A DNA stretch of 64,000 bases from Desulfosarcina widdelii (GCF_009688965.1 NZ_AP021875.1:744001-808000); one strand, 5' to 3'; counted from the first letter of the stretch, positions 45,064-53,451 are shown. Notes: generated from the sequence alone by a model not told the origin. Numbers and translations: made by a program.

Positions 45064-47394
45064 ATGGCAGGTAGTGACGTTATGGCCAACGCAGAAATTT
45101 CTTTTACATTGGACGAAGACAGCGGGACGGGTGCAACATCCGAGGCCCAGTACAGCGCCAAAATTCAGGCGATCGGCAGCCGCCTCAACGCGGCCAGCAA
45201 CCTGGGCGAAGCTCTGATCAACCTGAAGGACGAAATCTGCGAATTGTTCGGTGCAGACCGGATCACCGTCTACGTAGTGGACGGTGTCAAACGGGAATTG
45301 GTATCCCGCTTCAAATCCGGCAACGAGGTCACCGAAATCCGGATTCCCGTCGCCCAGACCAGCGTGGCCGGTTACGCTGCCTTGAAACAGACGCTCCTCA
45401 ACATCAAGGATGTCTACGACCAGAAAGAGTTGACGGCCATCGATCCGGAATTGCAATTCGATTCCAGCTGGGACCGCCGAACGGGGTATCGCACCAAACA
45501 GATTCTGGCGCATCCGATCGTCTACCAGAAATACCTCATGGGCACCCTGGAACTGATCAATCGCAAATCCGGTGGCGGATTCGGCGGTGCCGAAGAAAAA
45601 GCCGTTGCCGAGTTGTCCAAAATTATGGGTGTGGCGTTGTACAACCAGAAGCGCATCGCCGCACGGGGAGGTCGTTCCAACAAGTACGATTACCTGCTGG
45701 AAAACCACCTGCTGACCCAGAAAGAGTTGAGCAAGGCTCACGCCGACGCCGCTCAGCGCAAGGAGCCGGTTTCCGCAGTCCTGATGAAGGATTTCAAAAT
45801 CCCCAAAAAGGAAATCGGCAGCGCACTGGAAAAATTTTATAAGACCAGCTTTATCGAGTTCAACAACAATTACCCCATCCCCGGCGATCTCATGACAGGC
45901 CTCAAGGTACCCTTCATGCGCAACAACATCTGGGTGCCGTTGAAGAGTGAAGACAAAAAAGTCGTCATCGCGGTGGACAATCCCCACGACCTGAAAAAGA
46001 TCGACGAGATCAAGGCCCTGTTCCCCGGGCGCCCCGTCACCTTTTATGTCAGCCTCAAACAGGACATCCTCGATTTTATCAAGCTGTTCACCCAGGATGA
46101 AAAGGAACTGGCTGAAATCGACGATATCCTCTCCCAACTTCAGGTCGAGGATGAGGAGATCGAAGAGGCTTCATCCGGTGTCGGTGAAGAGGACAGTGCC
46201 GTGGTCCAGTTGGTCAACAAGATCATTCTGGACGCTTACAGCCGCAATGCTTCGGATATTCATATCGAACCCTATCCGGGAAAACAAAATACCCAGGTGC
46301 GTATCCGGGTGGACGGATCGTGTACGATTTACCAGACCATTCCTTTCTCCTACAAGAATGCCGTGGTTTCGAGGATCAAAATCATGTCCGATCTGGATAT
46401 CGCCGAAAGGCGGCTGCCCCAGGACGGCAAGATCAAATTCAAAAAATACGGCGGCAAGGACATCGAGCTACGTGTGGCCACCATTCCCACCCAGGGCGGG
46501 CTGGAAGATGTAGTCATGCGTATCCTGGCCGCCGGCGAGCCCATCCCGCTGGACAAAATGGGTTTTTCCAAAGCCAACTACAAGAATTTTCTCAGCGTGG
46601 TGACCAAACCGTACGGGATTATTTTCGTTTGCGGGCCCACTGGCTCCGGTAAAACCACCACCTTGCATTCGGCCCTCAGCTTCATCAACAAGACCGAAAC
46701 CAAGATCTGGACGGCGGAGGATCCGGTGGAAATCACCCAGCGTGGCCTTCGCCAAGTGCAGGTGAAGCCCAAGATCGGATTCGATTTCGCAGCGGCCATG
46801 CGGGCCTTTCTGCGTGCTGACCCGGACGTGATCATGGTCGGTGAAATGCGCGACAAAGAGACCACCTCCATCGGAATCGAGGCCTCGCTCACCGGTCACC
46901 TCGTCTTTTCCACCCTGCATACCAACAGTGCCCCGGAGAGCATCACCCGCTTGCTGGATATGGGCATGGACCCCTTTAACTTCGCCGACGCTGTTTTGTG
47001 TATCCTGGCCCAGCGGCTGGTGCGCACCCTTTGCAAAACCTGCAAACGCAAATATCATCCCAGTAAAGAGGAGTTCGACGATCTGGTACGCGAATACGGT
47101 GAAGAAGATTTCAAGAAAAACCTCGGCATCGAATACACGGACGACTTGGAATTATACAAACCGGAGGGCTGCGATCTTTGCAGCAATACCGGTTACCGGG
47201 GGCGTATGGGGCTCCACGAACTGCTGATGGGCACGGACGAAATGAAAAAGCTGATCCAGACCAAGGCGGAAATGAAAGTCATTCGCGACCAGGCGATCGG
47301 AGACGGCATGACGACCCTGAAGCAGGACGGTATCGAAAAGATTTTTCAGGGGCATTGCGATCTTATCGAGGTAAGAAAGGTCTGCATCAAGTAA
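45064..47394 (+). CDS. GAF-domain GspE/PilB-like secretion or pilus ATPase
   Basis: This 776-residue protein has an N-terminal GAF domain (about 25-200, FGADRITVYVVDG), a GspE/PilB N-domain (about 215-350: LLTQKELSKAHADA, FIEFNNNYPIPG), and the ATPase domain (about 370-770). Walker A CGPTGSGKTTT is near residue 524; Asp box TAEDPVEITQ, Walker B PDVIMVGEMRD and His box STLHTN follow. Late Cys pairs LCKTCKRKYH and CDLCSNTGYRGR are the usual zinc tetra-Cys. GAF fusion is unusual and suggests ligand-controlled activity. No gsp or pil cluster surrounds it. An alternative ATG is at 45082. Confidence 0.9.
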   Translation: MAGSDVMANAEISFTLDEDSGTGATSEAQYSAKIQAIGSRLNAASNLGEALINLKDEICELFGADRITVYVVDGVKRELVSRFKSGNEVTEIRIPVAQTSVAGYAALKQTLLNIKDVYDQKELTAIDPELQFDSSWDRRTGYRTKQILAHPIVYQKYLMGTLELINRKSGGGFGGAEEKAVAELSKIMGVALYNQKRIAARGGRSNKYDYLLENHLLTQKELSKAHADAAQRKEPVSAVLMKDFKIPKKEIGSALEKFYKTSFIEFNNNYPIPGDLMTGLKVPFMRNNIWVPLKSEDKKVVIAVDNPHDLKKIDEIKALFPGRPVTFYVSLKQDILDFIKLFTQDEKELAEIDDILSQLQVEDEEIEEASSGVGEEDSAVVQLVNKIILDAYSRNASDIHIEPYPGKQNTQVRIRVDGSCTIYQTIPFSYKNAVVSRIKIMSDLDIAERRLPQDGKIKFKKYGGKDIELRVATIPTQGGLEDVVMRILAAGEPIPLDKMGFSKANYKNFLSVVTKPYGIIFVCGPTGSGKTTTLHSALSFINKTETKIWTAEDPVEITQRGLRQVQVKPKIGFDFAAAMRAFLRADPDVIMVGEMRDKETTSIGIEASLTGHLVFSTLHTNSAPESITRLLDMGMDPFNFADAVLCILAQRLVRTLCKTCKRKYHPSKEEFDDLVREYGEEDFKKNLGIEYTDDLELYKPEGCDLCSNTGYRGRMGLHELLMGTDEMKKLIQTKAEMKVIRDQAIGDGMTTLKQDGIEKIFQGHCDLIEVRKVCIK

Positions 47395-47410
47395 TTATTC
47401 AAGATTATTT

Positions 47411-49249
47411 CTAATTTGTGGGCATTTCGCGGGCAGCTTGGAATTTTTCAAGCTGCCCGTCGTAGTATTGGAGGTTGGTTTTGGCCAGGGAGCGGGCGGT
47501 GGTCGCTGCGGCGACGGCTTCATCCACACGCCCGTTAACAAACAGGCTTTCGGCCAGGGTGTCCATGATGTGAGGCGACTGTTCGATGGAAGCGGCCTTT
47601 TGGGCCAATCCCAGCGCCAATTCGGGATCGCGGAAGGAAGAATCTTCGCAGGTGGCCAGCAGCCAGGCGTAGTTGTTGAGCACCAGGGCGTTTTCCGGTT
47701 CCAGTTCCAAGGCGCTGCGGTAGGCCGAGACGGCCTGCTCGAAATTGCCCCGACCGAAGTAGAGATCGCCCAGCATGCCGTAAAGACCGGCGTTGTTTTC
47801 CCCGCCGCTTGAAAGTTCTTTGAGGATGACGGTTTCGAAGAACTTTTCGTTCAGCAGTTTACCAGCCTGTCCGAAGTTGAGCTGGTACCCGGCGATTCCC
47901 ACCAGAACGATGGCTGCGGTATAAATAGCGATGCTGGTACGCACTTTGCGATCATGACGAAGGATCGCGGAGCGATCCGACTCGCAGCGTCGCAGAAATT
48001 CGACCCGCTGTTGAATGCTGAAATGGTGCCAGTTCGGTTTTTCCGCCGACTGGCCGGAGACGGCCACAATTTTTTGGAACGTGGAGATCAAAGGGGCCGC
48101 GCTGGCAAACAGGGTGTAGACAAAGGAATCGGCCTGTCGTTCGAAGTTGCGCATGAAATAACCGAAAATAAAACGAAAATAGACCAAAAAATTGAAAATA
48201 ATGGCCAGGCTTAAAAGGCTCGTGGTAACCGTGGTGCGGCTGATACCCGTGAAAAAGACGAAACGATAGATCGGCTCGGAAAATATGATCAGATAGACGA
48301 TCAGATCGAAGGTGGCATAGGCGACCAGCATATAGCCGATAAAGAAAAAGAGATAGAACAGCAGGTGGCGTTTTCTGACATGGCCGATTTCATGGGCGAT
48401 GACGGCATCCACCTCCGTGGGGTCGAGAATGCGCAGCAGGGCATCGGTGACCAGGATGTAGCGAAACCGGCTCACCAGACCCATCACGCCGGCGGTGATC
48501 ATGCGGCCGCCGAAAATCGGCCAGTAAAGGATATCGGCATATCTGACGTCGGCACGTCGGCAGAGCGCATCGATGCGCTGGCGGAAGTATCCGGCTTCCA
48601 GGGAGCGGCAGCGCCAGAATTTCTGGATGATCACGGGCCCCAAAATGGCTACGACAAAAAGAAACACGAGAAAGTAAGCAGTTTCACCCTGTGGCGAGGT
48701 CAGCACCTTGCGGGGCAGTTCGAAGGGAAGGGCCAGGATGAGGTCGGCAACGCCGGAAAGCAGCAGCCAGGGTAGCAAAACGGGAAGGCTGAATTGAATG
48801 TTGGAGGTTACATAGGCCCTGCGGCTCAATTCCGCGCGATAGACGTACCGATAGGCATCGTAGGCGTTGAACCAGATCAGGGCCAGGTAGCCGCAAAAAA
48901 GAGCCATGAAGATCAGCGCTTCAAGCGTGGGGATCACCTGAAAGAGCCAGATGTTGCTTGAAAAAGAGGAAAGATTGAGGCCATAGATGTCTACCGCGAA
49001 CAGGGCAACGGCCAGAACGGACTGGCGGGTAAGGGTGGATGAAAACCGACGGTCCAGTTCATCGGGCGTGCTGGTGTGAATGGAAGCAGCGATTCGGGTG
49101 AACTGGCGTTTGGAAACGATGTAAAAGAATAGCAGAAGCGAAACGAAGAATAAGACAGTGTCCAGCGGTGGAAAATTGGTTTGCTCCGATGGCTGGTAGG
49201 TGGAATAGATCAGCAGGGCAAGGATGAAGTAAATGAAGTTGGCGAACAT
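47411..49249 (-). CDS. M48-family zinc metallopeptidase with TPR tail
   Basis: This 612-residue membrane peptidase has N-terminal transmembrane segments (MFANFIYFILALLIYSTY and more through about 190) and the zinc-site VDAVIAHEIGHVRKRH (HEIGH near 286-290). Further helices and a third ligand region NFERQADSFVYTLF follow. The C terminus carries TPRs (about 480-600: GDLYFGRGNFEQAVSAYRSALELEPENA broken over two units). This resembles HtpX/BepA-like quality-control proteases, but the exact substrate is unknown. It runs convergently with the GAF-ATPase gene; stops lie 16 bases apart. Confidence 0.88.
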   Translation of the reverse strand: MFANFIYFILALLIYSTYQPSEQTNFPPLDTVLFFVSLLLFFYIVSKRQFTRIAASIHTSTPDELDRRFSSTLTRQSVLAVALFAVDIYGLNLSSFSSNIWLFQVIPTLEALIFMALFCGYLALIWFNAYDAYRYVYRAELSRRAYVTSNIQFSLPVLLPWLLLSGVADLILALPFELPRKVLTSPQGETAYFLVFLFVVAILGPVIIQKFWRCRSLEAGYFRQRIDALCRRADVRYADILYWPIFGGRMITAGVMGLVSRFRYILVTDALLRILDPTEVDAVIAHEIGHVRKRHLLFYLFFFIGYMLVAYATFDLIVYLIIFSEPIYRFVFFTGISRTTVTTSLLSLAIIFNFLVYFRFIFGYFMRNFERQADSFVYTLFASAAPLISTFQKIVAVSGQSAEKPNWHHFSIQQRVEFLRRCESDRSAILRHDRKVRTSIAIYTAAIVLVGIAGYQLNFGQAGKLLNEKFFETVILKELSSGGENNAGLYGMLGDLYFGRGNFEQAVSAYRSALELEPENALVLNNYAWLLATCEDSSFRDPELALGLAQKAASIEQSPHIMDTLAESLFVNGRVDEAVAAATTARSLAKTNLQYYDGQLEKFQAAREMPTN

Positions 49250-49276
49250 GAGGTCTGTCGTCCCGCAGGAATGGTT

Positions 49277-49861
49277 TCAGGAGTTTTGTGCGCCTGCCGC
49301 ACCGGCCGGTTGGGGGAGCTTGCCTTTCTTGGACTGGCGGTAGTAGCGTTCTTTTTCGCTGTAAATGCAGCCGCAGTATTGCTGGCGGTACATGCCCAAT
49401 CGCCTGGATTCCTCGATACCCGCTTTCCACCCTTCGCGAAAATCACGGTAATAAAAGGGTACACCGATGGATTTACCCACCGCTTCGCCGATGGACCGGA
49501 TCTGGTCGTGTTTTTGAAATCGGCTGTACAGCAGGGTGGAGGTGAAACCGTCGAATTTTCCCTTTTTAGCGTATTGGGCTGTGGTGGTCAGGCGGTCGTG
49601 ATAGCAGGTGGTGCAGCGCTCGGCCTCCCTGAAAGCCACGTTGCGCAGGAAATTTTCGATTTCGTAGCCCGGTTGAACCAGCAGTTTGAGCGCAATCGAT
49701 TCGGCGTAGGTTTTAAGGGTCTCTTCCCGGCGCAGGCACTCGGTAAAGGGGTGGATGTTGCTGCGATAAAAAAAACCCATGACCTCGTGGCGGTCGTCCC
49801 GCAGCACCCGGACCGGATAGATGCTGCACGGTCCGCAGCAGATGTGGATGAGCAGCTTCAC
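49277..49861 (-). CDS. queH: QueH, epoxyqueuosine reductase
   Basis: This 194-residue protein shows the QueH pattern: CCGPCS at residues 8-13, FYRSNIHPFTECLRREE, then ERCTTCYHDRL, FTSTLLYSRFQKHD and MYRQQYCGCIYSEKERY. The Cys residues bind an iron-sulfur cluster and metal. It reduces epoxyqueuosine in tRNA to queuosine, replacing QueG. The gene overlaps the YggS gene by 4 bases (ATGA type), so they are coupled. Other queuosine genes are not in the window. Confidence 0.93.
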   Translation of the reverse strand: MKLLIHICCGPCSIYPVRVLRDDRHEVMGFFYRSNIHPFTECLRREETLKTYAESIALKLLVQPGYEIENFLRNVAFREAERCTTCYHDRLTTTAQYAKKGKFDGFTSTLLYSRFQKHDQIRSIGEAVGKSIGVPFYYRDFREGWKAGIEESRRLGMYRQQYCGCIYSEKERYYRQSKKGKLPQPAGAAGAQNS

Positions 49862-50541
49862 TGGCGGGCTCCGAAAATGGCGGTGCCGATGCGAACCAGG
49901 GTGGCGCCTTCGGCGATAGCCACTTCGAAATCGCCGGTCATGCCCATGGAGAGTTCTTCCATACCAACACCGGGAATTCCGGCCCCGGCAATGCGGTCCC
50001 GAAGACGGGCCAGCTGGCGGAAATAGGGCCGGGCCTTTTCCGGCTGGTCGAAAAAGGGCGGCATGGTCATCAGGCCCTTTACCCGGACGTTTTCCAGGGT
50101 GCCGATCCCGGTGATCAGTTCGACCGCTTCGGCGGCATCGATCCCCGATTTGGTTTCCTCTTGGCTGATGTTCACCTGAATGAGGATATCCTGCACCTTT
50201 TCGTTTTTGCGCGCTTCTTTGTCCAGTGCTTTTGCCAGTTTATGGGAATCCACCGAATGGATCAGGTCGAACATGCGCACGGCATATTTGGCTTTGTTGG
50301 ATTGCAGGTGGCCAATGAAATGCCATGCCACCGGACGGTCGTAAAGGGCGTTGAATTTGTCCCGGGCCTCCTGGATGTAGTTTTCCCCCAGAATGTCGGC
50401 GCCGGCTTCGATAGCCCGGGCCACCCGGTCGGCATCGACGGTCTTGCTTACCGCCACCAGACGGACGGAATCCGGATCACGATCGCAGGCCCGGGCGGCC
50501 GCGGCAATTCGATCTTTGACCCGTTGAAGGCGTTCCTTCAC
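49858..50541 (-). CDS. YggS/PLPBP pyridoxal-5'-phosphate homeostasis protein
   Basis: This 227-residue single-domain PLP-binding protein shows VRLVAVSKTV (Lys binding PLP), ILGENYIQEARDKF, WHFIGHLQSNKAKYAVR, NISQEETKSGI and SMGMTGDFEVAIAEGATLVRIGTAIFG. The start is the GTG at 50541, because the maf stop TGA overlaps it as GTGA and AAGGAACG precedes it; a longer ATG frame runs back through maf. It lies between maf and queH in a coupled operon. The cellular role is B6 homeostasis. Confidence 0.94.
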   Translation of the reverse strand: MKERLQRVKDRIAAAARACDRDPDSVRLVAVSKTVDADRVARAIEAGADILGENYIQEARDKFNALYDRPVAWHFIGHLQSNKAKYAVRMFDLIHSVDSHKLAKALDKEARKNEKVQDILIQVNISQEETKSGIDAAEAVELITGIGTLENVRVKGLMTMPPFFDQPEKARPYFRQLARLRDRIAGAGIPGVGMEELSMGMTGDFEVAIAEGATLVRIGTAIFGARQ

Positions 50542-51173
50542 GGTTGCGTTCCTTTCGTTTCCCCGGTTTCTGACGGAAGCGAGCGATCCATGGAAACCAC
50601 CCCCAGATTCAGCAGGTCTTCGATCACTTCGCACACGGGAAGCCCAACGACATTGGTGTAGGATCCGTTGATGCGCCGCACAAGAAAGGTACCCATCCCC
50701 TGGATGGCGTAGGCACCGGCCTTGTCAAAGGGCTCGCCGGTCTGAATGTACCACTCGATCTCTTTTGTATTCAGTTCCTTGAACTGCACATCGGTACGAA
50801 TCGCCTTGCTGACGATCAGCCGACGTTCTTTGCAGACGATGGCATAGCCTGTGTAGACATCGTGAGACTGGCCGCCGAGTTGTTCGAGCATCCGGCGGGC
50901 TTCTTCGGGATTGCCAGGCTTGCCCAATATGGCGCTGTCGATGGTGACGACGGTATCCGCTCCGATCACCCAACTCCCGGGGTGTTCTTGTGCCACCGCT
51001 TCGGCCTTGGCCCGGGCCAGTGTTTTGACATAGGCGCCCGGTTCTGTTAACTCAATGGCGTCTTCGTCAACGGTGCTGGGAATCACCGAAAACCTCAGGC
51101 CGGCCTGTTCAAGAAGGTAGCGACGCCGGGGGGACTGGGAAGCAAGAATCAAATGCGGTGTGGTGCTGGTCAT
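50538..51173 (-). CDS. maf: Maf-like nucleoside triphosphate pyrophosphatase
   Basis: This 211-residue protein starts MTSTTPHLILASQSPRRRYL (51173); LASQSPRR is the family signature. IPSTVDED, VIGADTVV, KPGNPEEARRML, GQSHDVYTG and GAYAIQGMG-FLV follow, as in Maf/YhdE pyrophosphatases that hydrolyse non-canonical nucleotides. A longer ATG frame extends upstream but overlaps the divergent gene. It starts the maf-yggS-queH operon; the next gene on the plus strand begins only 25 bases away, so promoters must overlap. Confidence 0.92.
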   Translation of the reverse strand: MTSTTPHLILASQSPRRRYLLEQAGLRFSVIPSTVDEDAIELTEPGAYVKTLARAKAEAVAQEHPGSWVIGADTVVTIDSAILGKPGNPEEARRMLEQLGGQSHDVYTGYAIVCKERRLIVSKAIRTDVQFKELNTKEIEWYIQTGEPFDKAGAYAIQGMGTFLVRRINGSYTNVVGLPVCEVIEDLLNLGVVSMDRSLPSETGETKGTQP

Positions 51174-51198
51174 ATTGACCCCGTTTTTATCAAATGCC

Positions 51199-51879
51199 AT
51201 GACCAAAGACAAGCGACAAAAAGACCCGCTTAAGGGATTGGAACGATTCTGGATTATCGGTGCCGGTCGTTTCGGGCAGATTGCCGTGGAGCGAATCGGC
51301 AAAAAAAAAGGCGATGCGGAGATTACCGTTGTCGATAAAAAGTCGACGGATTTGGGTCACGGCAAAGTGACCGCCATCCGGCAGGACGGCATCCAGTGGC
51401 TTGCCGCCGAGCTGAAGCCGGAGGCGCCGGTGGACATTGTCGTACCGGCCATTCCCATTCACGTTGCTTATGAATGGTTGAAATTCAACCTATCGAAAAA
51501 ATATAAAATAATCCCCATCGATATCCCGGACGAATGGTTGACCCGGATGCCCCATGCCATGCGGGGGGCCATGGGGCAGGCCTACGTCAGCCATGCCGAT
51601 TTTATCTGCCCGGACAACTGCCCTGAACCGGAAAATATATGCACCCACACCGGAAAACCCAGGCCCATGGACCTGTTTCGCCTTCTGGCCGGTCTGGATT
51701 TTGACGATGTGCTGCCCATCGTCATCCGCAGCCACCAATTGCTGCCCGGCGTCGGCGGTATTTATCCGGGCGATTTTTTCCATGTCCTGGAGACGATTCG
51801 CACCAACCGGAATCGCTCTCTGATGATTGCCACGGCCTGCCGCTGCCATGGGGTCGTAGATTTTTTCCGACTAGAATAA
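51199..51879 (+). CDS. Rossmann-fold protein with Cys-rich segment, function unknown
   Basis: This 226-residue protein begins with a dinucleotide-binding fold: FWIIGAGRFGQIAVERI (G-x-G-x-x-G). VVDKKSTDLGHGK and a parallel strand order follow, similar to TrkA-N-type domains. Residues about 125-155 hold FICPDNCPEPENICTHTGKPRP, a Cys cluster that may bind metal; a late TACRCHG adds two more. No transporter helix is present. ATG 51199 lacks a clear ribosome site, so a GTG at 51160 cannot be excluded. I do not recognise a characterised function. Confidence 0.65.
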   Translation: MTKDKRQKDPLKGLERFWIIGAGRFGQIAVERIGKKKGDAEITVVDKKSTDLGHGKVTAIRQDGIQWLAAELKPEAPVDIVVPAIPIHVAYEWLKFNLSKKYKIIPIDIPDEWLTRMPHAMRGAMGQAYVSHADFICPDNCPEPENICTHTGKPRPMDLFRLLAGLDFDDVLPIVIRSHQLLPGVGGIYPGDFFHVLETIRTNRNRSLMIATACRCHGVVDFFRLE

Positions 51880-52002
51880 AGCGTTTCAATGTACGGTTGA
51901 AGGCAATTGATTTCCTTGACATTCCAGTTGAATCCCGTTAATAGCTGCCTCACGAACGGTTGTCCTTAAATCCGCACATTCCATTCGGAGAATTCAACGA
52001 TT

Positions 52003-52090
52003 GCCTGGGTGGCGGAATTGGTAGACGCAAGGGACTTAAAATCCCTCGGGGTTATACCCCGTGCCGGTTCGATTCCGGCCCTAGGCACCA
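52003..52090 (+). tRNA. tRNA-Leu (anticodon TAA), integration target
   Basis: A complete class II tRNA: acceptor GCCTGGG with CCTAGGC, discriminator A, encoded CCA, and a long variable arm (GGGG TTATA CCCC). The anticodon loop CTTAAAA gives TAA. Its 3' part is attL of the element. The copy is intact because the element supplies the 3' end. Confidence 0.97.
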
Positions 52091-52092
52091 AT
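52033..52092 (+). repeat. attL, 60-bp direct repeat with attR
   Basis: This starts at GACTTAAAATCCC inside the anticodon arm and ends CACCAAT just past the tRNA. It matches 62174-62233 at 59 of 60 positions; position 17 is G here and T in attR. That change lies in the variable arm stem. Confidence 0.93.
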
Positions 52093-52098
52093 AAATTT

Positions 52099-52135
52099 AG
52101 GGGGTTAGCAATTCGCTGAGCCTCTATTTTATTTT
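52099..52135 (+). terminator. Terminator supplied by the element for tRNA-Leu
   Basis: AGGGGGTTAGC (52099-52109) pairs with GCTGAGCCTCT (52115-52125), with one mismatch and two wobbles, followed by ATTTTATTTT. It lies just downstream of the tRNA and inside the element, so the element gives the tRNA a new 3' terminator. Confidence 0.65.
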
Positions 52136-52157
52136 CAGAATTCCTGATTTTAACAAT

Positions 52158-52179
52158 TTGTACAAGGACTGTACAAGGA
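52158..52179. promoter_or_regulatory. Left TGTACA double site (candidate integrase arm site)
   Basis: TTGTACAAGGAC and TGTACAAGGA lie side by side, 66 bases inside attL. A near-copy is at 62012-62033, 140 bases inside attR. Paired sites at both ends are typical of integrase or excisionase arm-binding sites. Confidence 0.5.
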
Positions 52180-52197
52180 TATGATGGGGCAGGGTAT

Positions 52198-52225
52198 AAA
52201 AAAGGCCCCTGTTTTCTCAGGAGCC
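52198..52225 (-). terminator. Rho-independent terminator of the element's leftward operon
   Basis: On the minus strand GGCTCCTG pairs with CAGGGGCC (one wobble) and is followed by TTTTTT. It is 45 bases beyond the last small gene's stop codon. Confidence 0.75.
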
Positions 52226-52240
52226 CCTTCAAATGGATCA

Positions 52241-52262
52241 CCCGGCCGGCGATCCGGCCGGG
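52241..52262. repeat. GC-rich palindrome near the element's left end
   Basis: CCCGGCCGG (52241-52249), CGAT loop, CCGGCCGGG (52254-52262) is a perfect 9-bp palindrome. It lies just after the 66-residue gene and may reinforce termination. Confidence 0.5.
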
Positions 52263-52270
52263 CTCACGGT

Positions 52271-52471
52271 CTATGGGTGAACTGGAAAATCTTTCTTTTG
52301 CCACGGATCAAGGTGAATCTCCTTAAACTCATCGAGTTTATCAAGAACGTCATGCAAAATGATGTGGGTATATTCTGACTCTTCACCCCCCATGTTAAAA
52401 GTTAAGGCTTTCACAAAACCAAGCATCAAATCAAAATCATCAATCAAATGGTTTTCTTTGGTTGATTTCAT
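52271..52471 (-). CDS. Small acidic protein, last gene of the element operon
   Basis: This 66-residue protein (KSTKENHLIDDFDLMLGFV, then HIILHDVLDKLDEFKEIHLD) has no known family. It starts inside the stop codon of the 90-residue gene (ATGA overlap), so the two are coupled. Likely helical and charged. It could be a regulator or antitoxin-like partner, but nothing in the sequence proves it. Confidence 0.6.
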   Translation of the reverse strand: MKSTKENHLIDDFDLMLGFVKALTFNMGGEESEYTHIILHDVLDKLDEFKEIHLDPWQKKDFPVHP

Positions 52472-52740
52472 CTTGAATCACCTCCTTTTGCCGGAATCAT
52501 CGGAAGATCGTTCGCGAGCCGCCGGGCTTTATCTTTGAACATCGGTATAATCAAATCGAGGTTTTCGATATTATCCATGGCCCTTTTTTCTATTGCGGTT
52601 TTGCCGTTTTCTAGTTTTCTAATGTTGCTACAAACATCATCTGTAATTGATTCGATAATCCCAAACACCCCCCATGCCTCGAATAAAAATTCCCTAATTT
52701 CCTGAGCATACTCTTTATCAAACTGAATTTGGTCTGACAT
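52468..52740 (-). CDS. Small helical protein of the element
   Basis: This 90-residue protein (SDQIQFDKEYAQEIREFLFE, then ITDDVCSNIRKLENGKTAIEKR) is mostly helical and of unknown family. GGGAGG precedes its ATG, directly downstream of a strong hairpin with T-tract (52755-52834). This arrangement suggests it is controlled by termination or is only expressed by read-through or a separate promoter. It overlaps the 66-residue gene by 4 bases. Confidence 0.65.
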   Translation of the reverse strand: MSDQIQFDKEYAQEIREFLFEAWGVFGIIESITDDVCSNIRKLENGKTAIEKRAMDNIENLDLIIPMFKDKARRLANDLPMIPAKGGDSR

Positions 52741-52754
52741 GCCACACCTCCCAT

Positions 52755-52834
52755 AAAAAAAAGATCGCGCATGGAAGGCCTACGGCTCAAAAGAGACCGC
52801 CGGGGCGTTGCCGCTACCCGCTTCCATGCGCGAT
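52755..52834 (-). promoter_or_regulatory. Large hairpin with T-tract upstream of the 90-residue gene
   Basis: On the minus strand ATCGCGCATGGAAG (52834-52821) pairs perfectly with CTTCCATGCGCGAT (52777-52764). A 43-base loop holds GC-rich sub-stems. Eight T residues follow (complement of 52755-52762), and then the ribosome site and ATG. It has the form of a terminator in the leader, so it could be an attenuator, a stable small RNA, or the operon's internal terminator. Confidence 0.65.
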
Positions 52835-52936
52835 TGGATTTTAAAGCAATGCAATAAAAAATGGCCATATCGGAGGCCTCCCGCTTTTGATTTTTAGGCA
52901 ACCTCAGAATAACAAAAAGGTAGGATATGTCAAGCC

Positions 52937-53227
52937 TCATGTGCCGAATTCATGCCAATCGGGTTGACTACCTGGCCGACTGGCCACGACTGCGATAAAC
53001 GATTTCAGGAGCCGAGTTTTAAACCCAGGCAGAAATGCCATATCTCGATATGCGTCTGGATGGAATAGCGCCAGGGCCAGCGCAAGGCAGCCGGCCACGT
53101 CTTGAAGTATCGGATAGTATGCCGCCCGGTGGTATTCCCGGCAGCCCTCGCATGAAAAATCTTGATTTCCGGCCGCTGCCCGGTCCAGGCATTGGGAATA
53201 ATGGACACATTCAGGGCGCCGGGCCAT
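52937..53227 (-). CDS. Cys-containing small phage-type protein
   Basis: This 96-residue protein has PECVHYSQCLDRA and DFSCEGCREYHR, forming C-x5-C and C-x2-C, which may bind zinc. No family recognised, but this Cys pattern occurs in small proteins of prophages. It starts 3 bases after the stop of the 71-residue gene and is in the structural operon. Confidence 0.65.
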   Translation of the reverse strand: MARRPECVHYSQCLDRAAAGNQDFSCEGCREYHRAAYYPILQDVAGCLALALALFHPDAYRDMAFLPGFKTRLLKSFIAVVASRPGSQPDWHEFGT

Positions 53228-53230
53228 GGA

Positions 53231-53446
53231 TTAATCTTTTACAACCTGAAGGGGCTCACCATACGAACCAAAATTATCGACATCAATAGCATCGATATCG
53301 TTTCCGAAGGAATCTATTAAAACAGGCGTGTTCGGCCCGCATCGCACCTCTATGACTGAGCCGGGAATTGTTTTTATTTTCACCGTGCAGGGAAAGGTTG
53401 GTAAAATGCGGTATTTCTGGCCGCTTTTAAGTTTAAGCGATGACAT
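53231..53446 (-). CDS. Small beta-rich protein after the tape-measure gene
   Basis: This 71-residue protein has LKLKSGQKYRILPTFP and IPGSVIEVRCGPNTPVLID, a beta-rich fold. It sits 5 bases after the tape-measure-like gene and 3 before the Cys protein, so it is in the same transcription unit. Function unknown; a small tail or connector part is possible. Confidence 0.6.
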   Translation of the reverse strand: MSSLKLKSGQKYRILPTFPCTVKIKTIPGSVIEVRCGPNTPVLIDSFGNDIDAIDVDNFGSYGEPLQVVKD

Positions 53447-53451
53447 GTCAG

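Noticed and set aside
47430..47458. Perfect 10-bp stem GGGCAGCTTG/CAAGCTGCCC near the convergent gene ends
   Set aside because: It lies within the M48 gene's last codons and is not followed by a T-tract on either strand, so I do not call it a terminator.
52611..52940. 109-codon minus-strand frame overlapping the 90-residue gene and its leader hairpin
   Set aside because: It crosses the terminator-like hairpin in a different frame and has no start signal; the 90-residue frame has a good ribosome site.
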